A model generated the notes under the pieces. That model searched no databases. It was not told the origin of the DNA and saw only the letters and a list, made by a program, of their open reading frames with translations. The translations under genes were made by a program, and so were the position numbers. Shown here one piece after another: positions 1 through 5,562 of a DNA stretch of 5,562 nucleotides (positions are counted from its first letter, which is position 1; each line of letters begins with the position of its first letter). The DNA is from Lentisphaerota bacterium (GTDB taxonomy: Bacteria; Verrucomicrobiota; Kiritimatiellia; RFP12; UBA3636): contig JAAZFF010000115.1 in the NCBI GenBank assembly GCA_012511845.1, positions 1 to 5,562 on the forward strand, read 5' to 3'.

Positions 1-19
1 ACGGCGGTTTGCGGCTTGC

Positions 20-76
20 CCCGGCTTGTCCCGGCGTAGGGTTCGAAGACGGACGTAGTTGGCGGACGAAGCCGGG
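20..76. repeat. Interrupted inverted repeat in intergenic region
   Basis: CCCGGCTTGTCC (20-31) pairs with GGACGAAGCCGGG (64-76) with a single unpaired base, enclosing a 32-nt loop that contains the palindrome TTCGAA (42-47) and two CGTAG copies (35-39 and 54-58). The left arm is preceded by a near-tandem copy of CGGCTTG (12-18 and 22-28). The layout resembles a REP-type or other small dispersed palindromic element. Copies elsewhere in the genome cannot be seen from this window. Confidence 0.55.
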
Positions 77-160
77 AGAAACCAGCCCTACCTTGCTCAG
101 CAACCATAATGCAGTGCGGAGCCCTGCAGTCCCAGTGTCTCGCAGCCACCCAGCAGGCGG

Positions 161-182
161 GCACAGACAGGAATGTCCGTAC
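161..182. repeat. Short palindromic element with GGAA/TTCC loop
   Basis: GCACAGACA (161-169) and TGTCCGTAC (174-182) flank a 4-nt loop. On the minus strand, the one carrying the operon transcript, this gives a 9-bp stem with two G-U pairs; on the plus strand the same two positions are mismatched, so the RNA hairpin is favoured in operon read-through. The core recurs inside the GT-C gene at 2062-2080. It is probably a member of a dispersed repeat family. Confidence 0.5.
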
Positions 183-209
183 TACAGTCTGCGGCTCATG
201 AGAAAGCTG

Positions 210-236
210 CCCACTGCTCACTCTTTTCCCCACTGC
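210..236. repeat. Short direct repeat (CCCACTGC twice)
   Basis: CCCACTGC occurs at 210-217 and 229-236, offset by 19 nt, with a related CTGCTCACT between them. The second copy runs into the GC hairpin at 235-250. The stretch is low in complexity and shows no coding character. Confidence 0.35.
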
Positions 237-250
237 CCGGCTTGCCGGGC
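235..250 (-). terminator. GC hairpin just after the operon, possible transcription terminator
   Basis: GCCCGG and CCGGGC form a perfect 6-bp stem with a 4-nt loop (CAAG on the transcribed strand), starting 25 nt after the TAG stop of the GT-C gene. No run of T follows; the next bases are AGTGGGGAAAAG. A standard intrinsic terminator is therefore not demonstrated. It could equally be part of the repeat cluster around it, since it shares CCCGGCTTG with positions 20-28. Confidence 0.35.
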
Positions 251-274
251 TCTGCCACGCCGGTTTACGGTATG

Positions 275-2701
275 CTAATTGATATCTGTTAAATCACGGA
301 CTTGAGTAGAAGGCGGGAATGAAAAACCGGAGGACATCATGTGCGGCGAATAAGGTGCCAGCTGGATAAAGTTCACAACGACTTCACCTGCATTATCTTC
401 CAGCGACATGAGGGTCTGTGTGAAGCCCCTGCCTTTTTTTGTTCGCACGATCCAGGTGAAATCAAAGTCTCCCTCACCAAGAAGCAGGTCGTCTTCTATC
501 AGATGTGAACCCTGCAGGACTGCAAAGCGTACACTTCCCCTGTTTATATGCCCTGATACCCTGAAAGCAAAAGAGCCATCGAAATTGTGTCTGATCTGGT
601 TTGGCCGTATAACATGCCACCGGTTTTTGCGTCCTGCCCAATCGTTACCGGGTAGCTCTGATGATGACATGAAGCTATAGGGGTCTTCTGCCGTTCTAAT
701 TCGATCGCTTAGTGTTGTCAGCGGATCTGCCCGGTCGGGTTCCTGACCTGTAAGCGTTGCAAAAATTTCCGGATGCTCCACATGCGGTTTGATGAAAAAG
801 TGATTCCAGTCACGATCTTTTGAAAGAAGAAAAATTCCTGTATCACCACTGCTGTTTTCCAGCCTGCCAGACTTGAAACCAAACGCAAACGCAGTTATTA
901 ACACTAGAAGGGATGCAACTCTTATAAGGCGGGGGCGACGATGGAAAGCAAATAAGAGCGCTGTAAACAGCATTAGTCCCAAGATGAATAAAGATGCCCA
1001 AACTATAGCTTCGGAAGTTTTACCTTGCAGCAAGCTTGGCAGAGGTTCCCAGTATGTGTGAAAACCAATATATCCACGCAGTTTTTCCGGCACTCTGAAG
1101 AATGAAATATGGGAGCCCCTCATCCAGGACCCCACGAAAATATAAAACAGCACGGGCATTGATGCCAGATAGTAAAGCCAGATGCGGGCTGCCCGGTTAC
1201 AGCGTGAGAGTGCCAGTGCTGCAGGTGCAAGTAGGGCAGGCATGGCAGTAAGCAGATAACGTCCCGGAATGCAGACGCCTTGCAATGCTGCCGCCGTTGA
1301 ACATGATGTTATCAATGTCGCCACCAAGATTGTTGCAGACTCCAAAGCACGTAAAGCGGCACGCTTTCCCATGGTGCATACGTAGGGTATGGAAACTACA
1401 AACCATAACAACACCGGAAGAAGCCCGAATAGACCGCGCCGGTCAATGAACATGCCCCACATTGCAAGGGGATAGCTGAGAAAAACTTTTTCATAACTAT
1501 ATGCCTGGGAACCTGAATAGAGTCTTGCATGGATAGAGAGCAGCATCAAACCGAAAGCAGCGTAGATTATTGAGAAAGTGAGCAGTCTTATAAATTTGGA
1601 ACGTAACCGTTCACCTTTAATGAATAATCCTTCCAAGCCCAAAAAAGCAGCTATTACCAGACTTGCCGGAGCCCATCTGATATGGGCATAGGGAAGAAAA
1701 CCGCAGCATATAGCAGCGACAATTGTAGCAGTCCAGCGTTTTCTGTTTTGAGCAACAAGCGCCCAACAGCCCCAGGCTACAAGACCACAGCCGAGGATTT
1801 CCGGCAGGAAGCGGATGCTGTACATTGCCCATATGTACGAAAGGGCAAGCGCCCACGTAAGGATAGACGTAAATTTGGGTGCTGCTTTTACTTCAAGACA
1901 TATCGCCCTGCAACCTGCTGCAGCCAGGGCAGCAATGATCGCCAGTATCAGTTGACGTCCAAAAACTCCAAGATAACCAAACGGCCATGCCAGGATTGGA
2001 AGCCCGAATGAGTGGTAGCTGTAGAGCTTACCCTCCAAATTTTCTTTAACATGAGAGTAGGACAAACAGGAATGTCCGTATTCAGCAATCAACGGTGCCA
2101 TCTCATTTGAGAGTTCCAGACTACTGCGGCTAATGAGGCTTTCGAGCTGTACAAGGTAATGAATCTCATCACCCGCAGTACATCCGATTTTTTTTGTAAA
2201 ATACAGGCCTGCAACAAGTATGAAAATCCCATAGGCAATAACAGACCATGAAAATATGCGCATTTTTTTAATGGAATTATCTCGCCTTACGCCATCTCCA
2301 ACCAGATTTTCGATTATCAGGGCGACAATTAATGCAATTCCGTATGGGAGAATCAAGCCGGAGAATGTAAGCCCGATCCAAGGCGCCAGATAACCTCCGC
2401 TTACAATCAGGGGCAAAAATATGACTGGACGTAATACGACAAGGCAACGCGGGCAATTTTCAGAATAGAGTTTAAACTGCCGCCCGGTCCAGTGCCACGC
2501 CAGTGCAGTGAGAGTCAGAAGCAATAGCCACAGAATTGGAAAAATGGAATATAATTGTCTGGACTTCCAGGCGTGGACTATTACCCCTGTGCCTGTTCTG
2601 AAAGAAGCTGCCAAAGGGGAAAAAAACATTAACGCTGCCAGTAACAAAAAGAACACTGGAACAATGGTTACTCGCAAGGGGAAGTGTTTGCAGTTGTTCA
2701 T
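275..2701 (-). CDS. Large GT-C-type membrane glycosyltransferase with C-terminal soluble domain
   Basis: This 808-residue membrane protein has roughly 15 or more hydrophobic segments between residues 10 and 609, then about 200 residues without helices. The diagnostic site is GDEIHYLV (177-184), the GDE(P)HYL acidic motif expected in an outward-facing loop of PMT/ArnT-like GT-C enzymes. GKLYSYHSFGLPILAWP (224-240), AHIRWAP (339-345), DRRGLFGLLPVLL (420-432) and PGRYLLTAMPALL (479-491) follow in an order I recall from large GT-C proteins of Acidobacteria and related phyla. About five helices precede the acidic motif; the basic loop VRRDNSIKKMR (138-148) suggests it is cytoplasmic, which puts GDE outside. 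The tail (611-808) looks beta-rich, for example FAFRVSGHINRGSVRFAVLQ (711-730), and may be a periplasmic glycan-binding or acceptor domain. Likely substrates are a polyprenyl-phosphate sugar made by the gene at 3681-4838, and a glycan or protein acceptor. The start lies 6 bp after the preceding stop without a clear Shine-Dalgarno. Class likely, exact activity unknown. Confidence 0.82.
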   Translation of the reverse strand: MNNCKHFPLRVTIVPVFFLLLAALMFFSPLAASFRTGTGVIVHAWKSRQLYSIFPILWLLLLTLTALAWHWTGRQFKLYSENCPRCLVVLRPVIFLPLIVSGGYLAPWIGLTFSGLILPYGIALIVALIIENLVGDGVRRDNSIKKMRIFSWSVIAYGIFILVAGLYFTKKIGCTAGDEIHYLVQLESLISRSSLELSNEMAPLIAEYGHSCLSYSHVKENLEGKLYSYHSFGLPILAWPFGYLGVFGRQLILAIIAALAAAGCRAICLEVKAAPKFTSILTWALALSYIWAMYSIRFLPEILGCGLVAWGCWALVAQNRKRWTATIVAAICCGFLPYAHIRWAPASLVIAAFLGLEGLFIKGERLRSKFIRLLTFSIIYAAFGLMLLSIHARLYSGSQAYSYEKVFLSYPLAMWGMFIDRRGLFGLLPVLLWFVVSIPYVCTMGKRAALRALESATILVATLITSCSTAAALQGVCIPGRYLLTAMPALLAPAALALSRCNRAARIWLYYLASMPVLFYIFVGSWMRGSHISFFRVPEKLRGYIGFHTYWEPLPSLLQGKTSEAIVWASLFILGLMLFTALLFAFHRRPRLIRVASLLVLITAFAFGFKSGRLENSSGDTGIFLLSKDRDWNHFFIKPHVEHPEIFATLTGQEPDRADPLTTLSDRIRTAEDPYSFMSSSELPGNDWAGRKNRWHVIRPNQIRHNFDGSFAFRVSGHINRGSVRFAVLQGSHLIEDDLLLGEGDFDFTWIVRTKKGRGFTQTLMSLEDNAGEVVVNFIQLAPYSPHMMSSGFSFPPSTQVRDLTDIN
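2062..2080. repeat. Second copy of the palindrome core, inside the GT-C coding sequence
   Basis: These 19 bases match positions 163-181 in the same orientation with one mismatch, including 15 identical bases in a row (ACAGGAATGTCCGTA). Here the stem is weaker because of the mismatch. In the protein the stretch encodes YGHSCL and part of the next serine (residues 208-214), in the loop between the GDE motif and the conserved LYSYHSFGLP block. Confidence 0.4.
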
Positions 2702-2707
2702 TTTAAT

Positions 2708-3667
2708 TCAATTGACTTGTAATGAATGTATTTTAGCCTTTAATCGAGATAAAACTCGTGATCCAACACGGGACAGGTGAAGATAATCAAGTCCCCTGCG
2801 GAGACCGGCTGTACGAAATGCCCGTAAAAGAGAGCTGACAGGCTGGGGCTTGTCCGTTATCCGGGAAGCCAGCCAGATATTCGTTCTGACACCGAGTTTT
2901 GCCATAATGCGATATTTGGAGTTGTTTTTGTCATTATATGTATTAAGTGTACCGATATGCCTGGAAAGTACCCTATACAGGTTTTCTGCGTATTCTACCT
3001 GTTTGTCAGCAAAGTGTACCGTTTGTGCTTCGTTGTGAATACGGTATTCAGCAAGGCAGGCAGAAAGCAGAACAAGGTCGTGGCGTGTTGCAAGCTTCAG
3101 CCAGTAATCCCAATCTGCCGTATAGCGCAATGATTCATCTAACATCCCTGTTTGCCTTAAAAGAGAGCGGCGGAACATCACGCCTGGAACAGCCAGATTA
3201 TTTTGAACAAGCAGGGGGCAGAACCATTGAGGCGGGGTGTAAAGCCGGGGACGGGCAGGGAATTTCCATTTGCCGATACGACGCCCGGAGCTGTTGATAA
3301 AATCAACAGGATGCGCAAATACATCAACATCCGGGTAGAGCTTTGCAGCAGACAAAAGTTTTCTGATTTTGTCTCGTTTAAACCGGTCATCCTGATGCAG
3401 GAAGCAAATGAAATTGCCGGAAGCACGAGACAGTGCCCGATTCGTTGATGCCACCCAATTGCCGGTCCCTGCACCGGGTATTACAGTCAGCGGCAGATCT
3501 CTTGTTGCTTCTGCGAGAATTAAAGGAGACGAGTCGGAGGAATTATCGTCGGTTGCGATTATCTCTATATCATTCAGATCGTATTGTTGCTCCCTGATCG
3601 AGTTGAGGGACTGCTCCAGATATCTTGCGCCGTTATAAACCGGCAGAATGATACTTATAGAGGGCAT
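2708..3667 (-). CDS. Soluble family 2 (GT-A) glycosyltransferase
   Basis: This 319-residue protein has no convincing membrane helix. It opens with SISIILPVYNGARYLEQSL (3-21), has the donor-binding acidic motif TDDNSSD (39-45) and a DXD-equivalent FLHQDD (89-94). The acceptor-side motif TADWDYWL (183-190) follows, with D185 the likely catalytic base, and then YRIHNEAQT (208-216), matching the YR-x-H pattern common in GT2 enzymes of O-antigen and capsule loci. The last 60 or so residues are basic and helical (for example LRRGLDYLHLSRVGSRVLS, 289-307), which may help it dock on the membrane. The expected role is transfer of one sugar from a nucleotide donor to a lipid-linked acceptor in the cytoplasm. 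The ATG at 3667 gives the usual compact N terminus but has no good Shine-Dalgarno; the nearest purine run, AGGAAA, lies about 20 nt upstream, at the end of the previous gene. Sugar and linkage cannot be read from sequence. Confidence 0.9.
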   Translation of the reverse strand: MPSISIILPVYNGARYLEQSLNSIREQQYDLNDIEIIATDDNSSDSSPLILAEATRDLPLTVIPGAGTGNWVASTNRALSRASGNFICFLHQDDRFKRDKIRKLLSAAKLYPDVDVFAHPVDFINSSGRRIGKWKFPARPRLYTPPQWFCPLLVQNNLAVPGVMFRRSLLRQTGMLDESLRYTADWDYWLKLATRHDLVLLSACLAEYRIHNEAQTVHFADKQVEYAENLYRVLSRHIGTLNTYNDKNNSKYRIMAKLGVRTNIWLASRITDKPQPVSSLLRAFRTAGLRRGLDYLHLSRVGSRVLSRLKAKIHSLQVN

Positions 3668-3680
3668 GGAGGTAAGTTGG

Positions 3681-4838
3681 CTATTTTCCTAAAAAAGTTC
3701 GTGAGTCTGTATGAAGCTCAAGCATGCTGAGCATTATTGCATTCATAATCGTAAGGAAGCCGCAAAGAACGAGTGTCAAGGCCATAACTGCAGGTCTGAT
3801 GGCAAGAAGTGCTCCTTGTCCTGAAGCCAGCCAGCGTATGAGTACTGAAGCGAACAGGGCAAAACCGGCAATACCAATTAAAAAGCCGATTCCCAACCAC
3901 CGTTCCAGATGAAATTTTTTGATTGTGTCGGATTCACTTGTATCCAAGCCTGCAAACTTGCGAAACCTGTTGGCAAATGCAGAAAACCACAGGAGCTGGA
4001 TCCCGATGCAGAATATAGGCACTGCATAAAACAGATGGTGGTAATCAAGCCGTGTGTTCCCGACTGAAACGGGTCCCAGTGACAGAAGGAGTATAAACAT
4101 GCCGAAAAAAGCACTCAGTATCCACCCCGGTGCTGTAAATATTATGTGCGGGGCAAACAGCAGTATGAATCGAAGATGTAGCCAGCCATCACGCCATGTG
4201 TTGAGATGTGGTTTTCTGTCACGTGTATCGGGATGTAGCGAACATGGAAACTCCACAACCTTCAGGTCATTGATTGCCGCCTTGATCAGCATTTCCGAGG
4301 CAAATTCCATCCCGCCGGATACCAGCCCCATTTTGTTAAAAGCTTCTTTCGAAAACGCCCGCATACCACAGTTGCAATCAGATATGCGCAACCCGAAGAA
4401 AAGCCGTATAAGTGTTGTCAGCACAGGAGTTCCAAGGTATCGGTGAAGGGTAGGCATTGCGCCGGGTGCGATGTTGCCGCGCAACCTGCTCCCCATTGCA
4501 AGATCGGCGCCCTGCCGGACAGCCTGCACAAGCTCAATTGCTTCGCGGAAATCATATGTGGCATCGGCATCTCCCATAACTATTATATTTCCTGCTGCAG
4601 CACGAATGCCTGACAGCAGTGCAAAACCGTAGCCGCGACGATCAGCGGTGACAACACGAGCTCCGGCTTCTTCCGATATACGCTGTGAACCATCGTCTGA
4701 GCCGTTGTCGGAAACCACAACCTCTCCCGTCAGACCGGAGTCCGCTATAAGCTCTTTTGCGAGACTTATTGCTTTGGCAATGGTTGCCGCTTCGTTAAGA
4801 CAGGGAATGACTACGCTTAATTCAGGTGTTTTTTGCAT
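3681..4838 (-). CDS. Polyprenyl-phosphate sugar synthase, DPM1/DPG-synthase-like GT2 with four-helix membrane tail
   Basis: The 385-residue protein has an N-terminal GT-A fold: LSVVIPCLNE (7-16), nucleotide-sugar acidic motif SDNGSDDGS (43-51), and DXD in MGDADATYDF (88-97, D90 and D92). GSRLRG (116-121), SDCNCGMRAF (153-162) and GMEFASEML (176-184) follow; this order is typical of dolichyl- or undecaprenyl-phosphate mannosyl/glucosyl transferases. After the linker DGWLHLRFILLFAP (217-230) come four hydrophobic segments near 231-255, 266-288, 313-337 and 347-374. From memory, a whole subfamily of about 380 residues shares this tail. The predicted reaction moves a hexose from a nucleotide sugar to a lipid phosphate at the cytoplasmic face, making a donor for GT-C enzymes such as the one at 275-2701. 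The ATG at 4838 follows AGAAAGG by 10 nt and gives a standard GT2 N terminus. The gene overlaps the flippase and lies 13 bp before the next gene. Family confident; sugar unknown. Confidence 0.9.
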   Translation of the reverse strand: MQKTPELSVVIPCLNEAATIAKAISLAKELIADSGLTGEVVVSDNGSDDGSQRISEEAGARVVTADRRGYGFALLSGIRAAAGNIIVMGDADATYDFREAIELVQAVRQGADLAMGSRLRGNIAPGAMPTLHRYLGTPVLTTLIRLFFGLRISDCNCGMRAFSKEAFNKMGLVSGGMEFASEMLIKAAINDLKVVEFPCSLHPDTRDRKPHLNTWRDGWLHLRFILLFAPHIIFTAPGWILSAFFGMFILLLSLGPVSVGNTRLDYHHLFYAVPIFCIGIQLLWFSAFANRFRKFAGLDTSESDTIKKFHLERWLGIGFLIGIAGFALFASVLIRWLASGQGALLAIRPAVMALTLVLCGFLTIMNAIMLSMLELHTDSRTFLGK

Positions 4839-5562
4839 TTTGACAAGACCTTTCTGTAAACTCTCTGTAAGTATACCAGACAGTCATTAACATGAACAGT
4901 CCGGCAAGGATTGATGTTGTTAAAAAATAGCTGAAAGCTCCGCCCCTGATGCCATGGTTGCGTACAGTATATGCTGTGATGGGCCATGCTGCGGCTGTTG
5001 CCAGCAATATACCTGCAAGACATGCCATCTGTCGGCGCAATATGATAAGAACGGCTTGAAAAATTCTGTAAATAGCGAGTAATGCGCCAGAGGCGATAAG
5101 GATGAATAACGACCCTCGATGAGCGGTTAAATCGAGACCATACATTAAAGACAGTACTTGAGCGCCCCACAGATAGGTTAAGATAAGAACAGGTATACTG
5201 AAAACTATAACCCAACCCAGTTGAATCAGGACCTCCAGGCTGAAGTCTTTGCGATCTGCGCTGCGACGCTGTTCACTCAGCAACGTCATGGCAGGGCGGA
5301 GGGCGAATCCCGATACCAAAGCTATGCCGAAAGACGGCATGAAAAGAGCGTTGTACGTAGCCATTGCGTGTTCATCAAGATAGTGGTCTACCGAGTATCG
5401 TGAAAGATTGTTTATATAAATAAAAAGAAAGGCGTTAGTTGCCAATGGAAGGCACGCTAATAATAACTTGCGTTGATTTTTGATTGCCCCTGCCAGACTG
5501 ATATTCGCAAATGAACGTATCAGGATGCCGTCCGTAGCTGCCAGAAGCAAGCTGTGTGCTAT
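4822..5562 (-). CDS. Polysaccharide (O-antigen type) flippase, MOP superfamily, C-terminal part; 5' end outside window
   Basis: The frame is open from the window edge to a TGA stop, giving 246 visible residues of the C-terminal half; whole Wzx-like proteins are usually 400-500 residues. About six hydrophobic helices are visible, near visible residues 33-53, 67-89, 110-132, 149-173, 180-199 and 207-231, ending in a short polar tail. The segment NNLSRYSVDHYL (51-62), followed by a helix with A-MATYNALFMPSFG, resembles the RY-I-x-YLG region of lipopolysaccharide-biosynthesis flippases. Such proteins sit in the inner membrane and move undecaprenyl-linked glycans outward. A TTG codon at 5550 could be read as a start, but the frame continues upstream as I-A-H-S and a full flippase needs more helices, so I treat the gene as truncated by the window. 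Its last codons overlap the next gene by 17 bp, suggesting translational coupling. The family is fairly sure; the glycan carried is unknown. Confidence 0.82.
   Translation of the reverse strand: MAHSLLLAATDGILIRSFANISLAGAIKNQRKLLLACLPLATNAFLFIYINNLSRYSVDHYLDEHAMATYNALFMPSFGIALVSGFALRPAMTLLSEQRRSADRKDFSLEVLIQLGWVIVFSIPVLILTYLWGAQVLSLMYGLDLTAHRGSLFILIASGALLAIYRIFQAVLIILRRQMACLAGILLATAAAWPITAYTVRNHGIRGGAFSYFLTTSILAGLFMLMTVWYTYREFTERSCQNAKNT
4849..4855 (-). promoter_or_regulatory. Ribosome binding site for the DPM1-like gene
   Basis: AGAAAGG lies 10 nt before the ATG at 4838, inside the 3' end of the flippase gene. It is the clearest Shine-Dalgarno-like site at any of the three visible gene junctions and supports that start codon. 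Its position inside the upstream coding sequence fits coupled translation. Confidence 0.55.

Larger units (their letters stand above)
1..274. other. Intergenic region after the operon, no gene seen
   Basis: No convincing coding frame, tRNA or rRNA is visible. The only open frame on the plus strand (9-278) gives an arginine- and proline-rich translation with no recognisable domain and passes straight through the repeat elements. The left end is clearly richer in GC than the genes. The region is best read as a repeat-containing spacer between the operon and whatever lies to the left. Confidence 0.6.

Noticed and set aside
1..274. CRISPR array, tRNA or other structured RNA gene in the spacer
   Set aside because: The repeats are few, short and not regularly spaced, and no cloverleaf or known RNA motif is visible.
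9..278. 89-codon open frame on the plus strand in the spacer
   Set aside because: It runs through the inverted repeats, has no recognisable domain and a skewed Arg/Pro composition, and ends in the last codons of the opposite gene. It looks like chance translation of GC-rich repeats.
1682..2011. 109-codon plus-strand frame inside the GT-C gene
   Set aside because: It is antisense to a well-supported membrane protein, with a charged, low-order translation and no domain.
3681..4170. C-terminal four helices of the DPM1-like protein as a fused GtrA flippase domain
   Set aside because: The order and the DGWLHLRF linker fit the usual tail of the long DPG-synthase-like subfamily better than a GtrA domain, though flipping by this tail cannot be excluded.
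4054..4446. 130-codon plus-strand frame inside the DPM1-like gene
   Set aside because: The opposite strand carries clear conserved motifs of the glycosyltransferase; this frame is its shadow.
4822..5550. TTG at 5550 as the real start of the flippase, giving a short 242-residue protein
   Set aside because: The frame stays open to the window edge and the visible part matches only the C-terminal half of a flippase.

Overview
The window holds the 3' part of an envelope-polysaccharide or glycosylation operon. All four genes lie on the minus strand, so transcription runs from the right edge (5562) to the left. In transcription order they are: (1) the C-terminal half of a Wzx/MOP-type polysaccharide flippase, cut by the window edge; (2) a DPM1/DPG-synthase-like family 2 glycosyltransferase with a four-helix membrane tail, the type that loads a sugar onto a polyprenyl phosphate; (3) a soluble family 2 glycosyltransferase; (4) a large polytopic GT-C-type glycosyltransferase with an acidic GDE motif and a non-membrane C-terminal domain. 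The junctions are tight (17-bp overlap, then 13-bp and 6-bp gaps), with no room for promoters or terminators, so this looks like one transcription unit whose promoter lies outside the window.

A working model, inferred from family roles: gene 3 adds sugars to a lipid-linked glycan in the cytoplasm, and the flippase moves lipid-linked glycan across the inner membrane. Gene 2 makes a polyprenyl-phosphate monosaccharide, and gene 4 uses that donor on the outer face of the membrane to decorate the glycan or a protein. The gene 2/gene 4 pair resembles the GtrB/GtrC logic of O-antigen modification, but no free-standing GtrA-type flippase is visible.

Positions 1-274, downstream of the last stop codon, hold no convincing gene. 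They are more GC-rich than the genes at their left end (39 of the first 60 bases are G or C) and are built of short inverted and direct repeats: a 12/13-bp interrupted inverted repeat (20-76), a 9-bp-stem hairpin (161-182), an 8-bp direct repeat (210-236) and a perfect GC hairpin (235-250) just after the operon. A 19-bp stretch of the second hairpin recurs with one mismatch inside the GT-C gene.

The organism is a bacterium with moderate GC, probably Gram-negative with a surface polysaccharide. The intergenic motifs remind me of dispersed repeats in Kiritimatiellota/Lentisphaerota-type (PVC) genomes. That is an impression from memory, not a demonstrated assignment.
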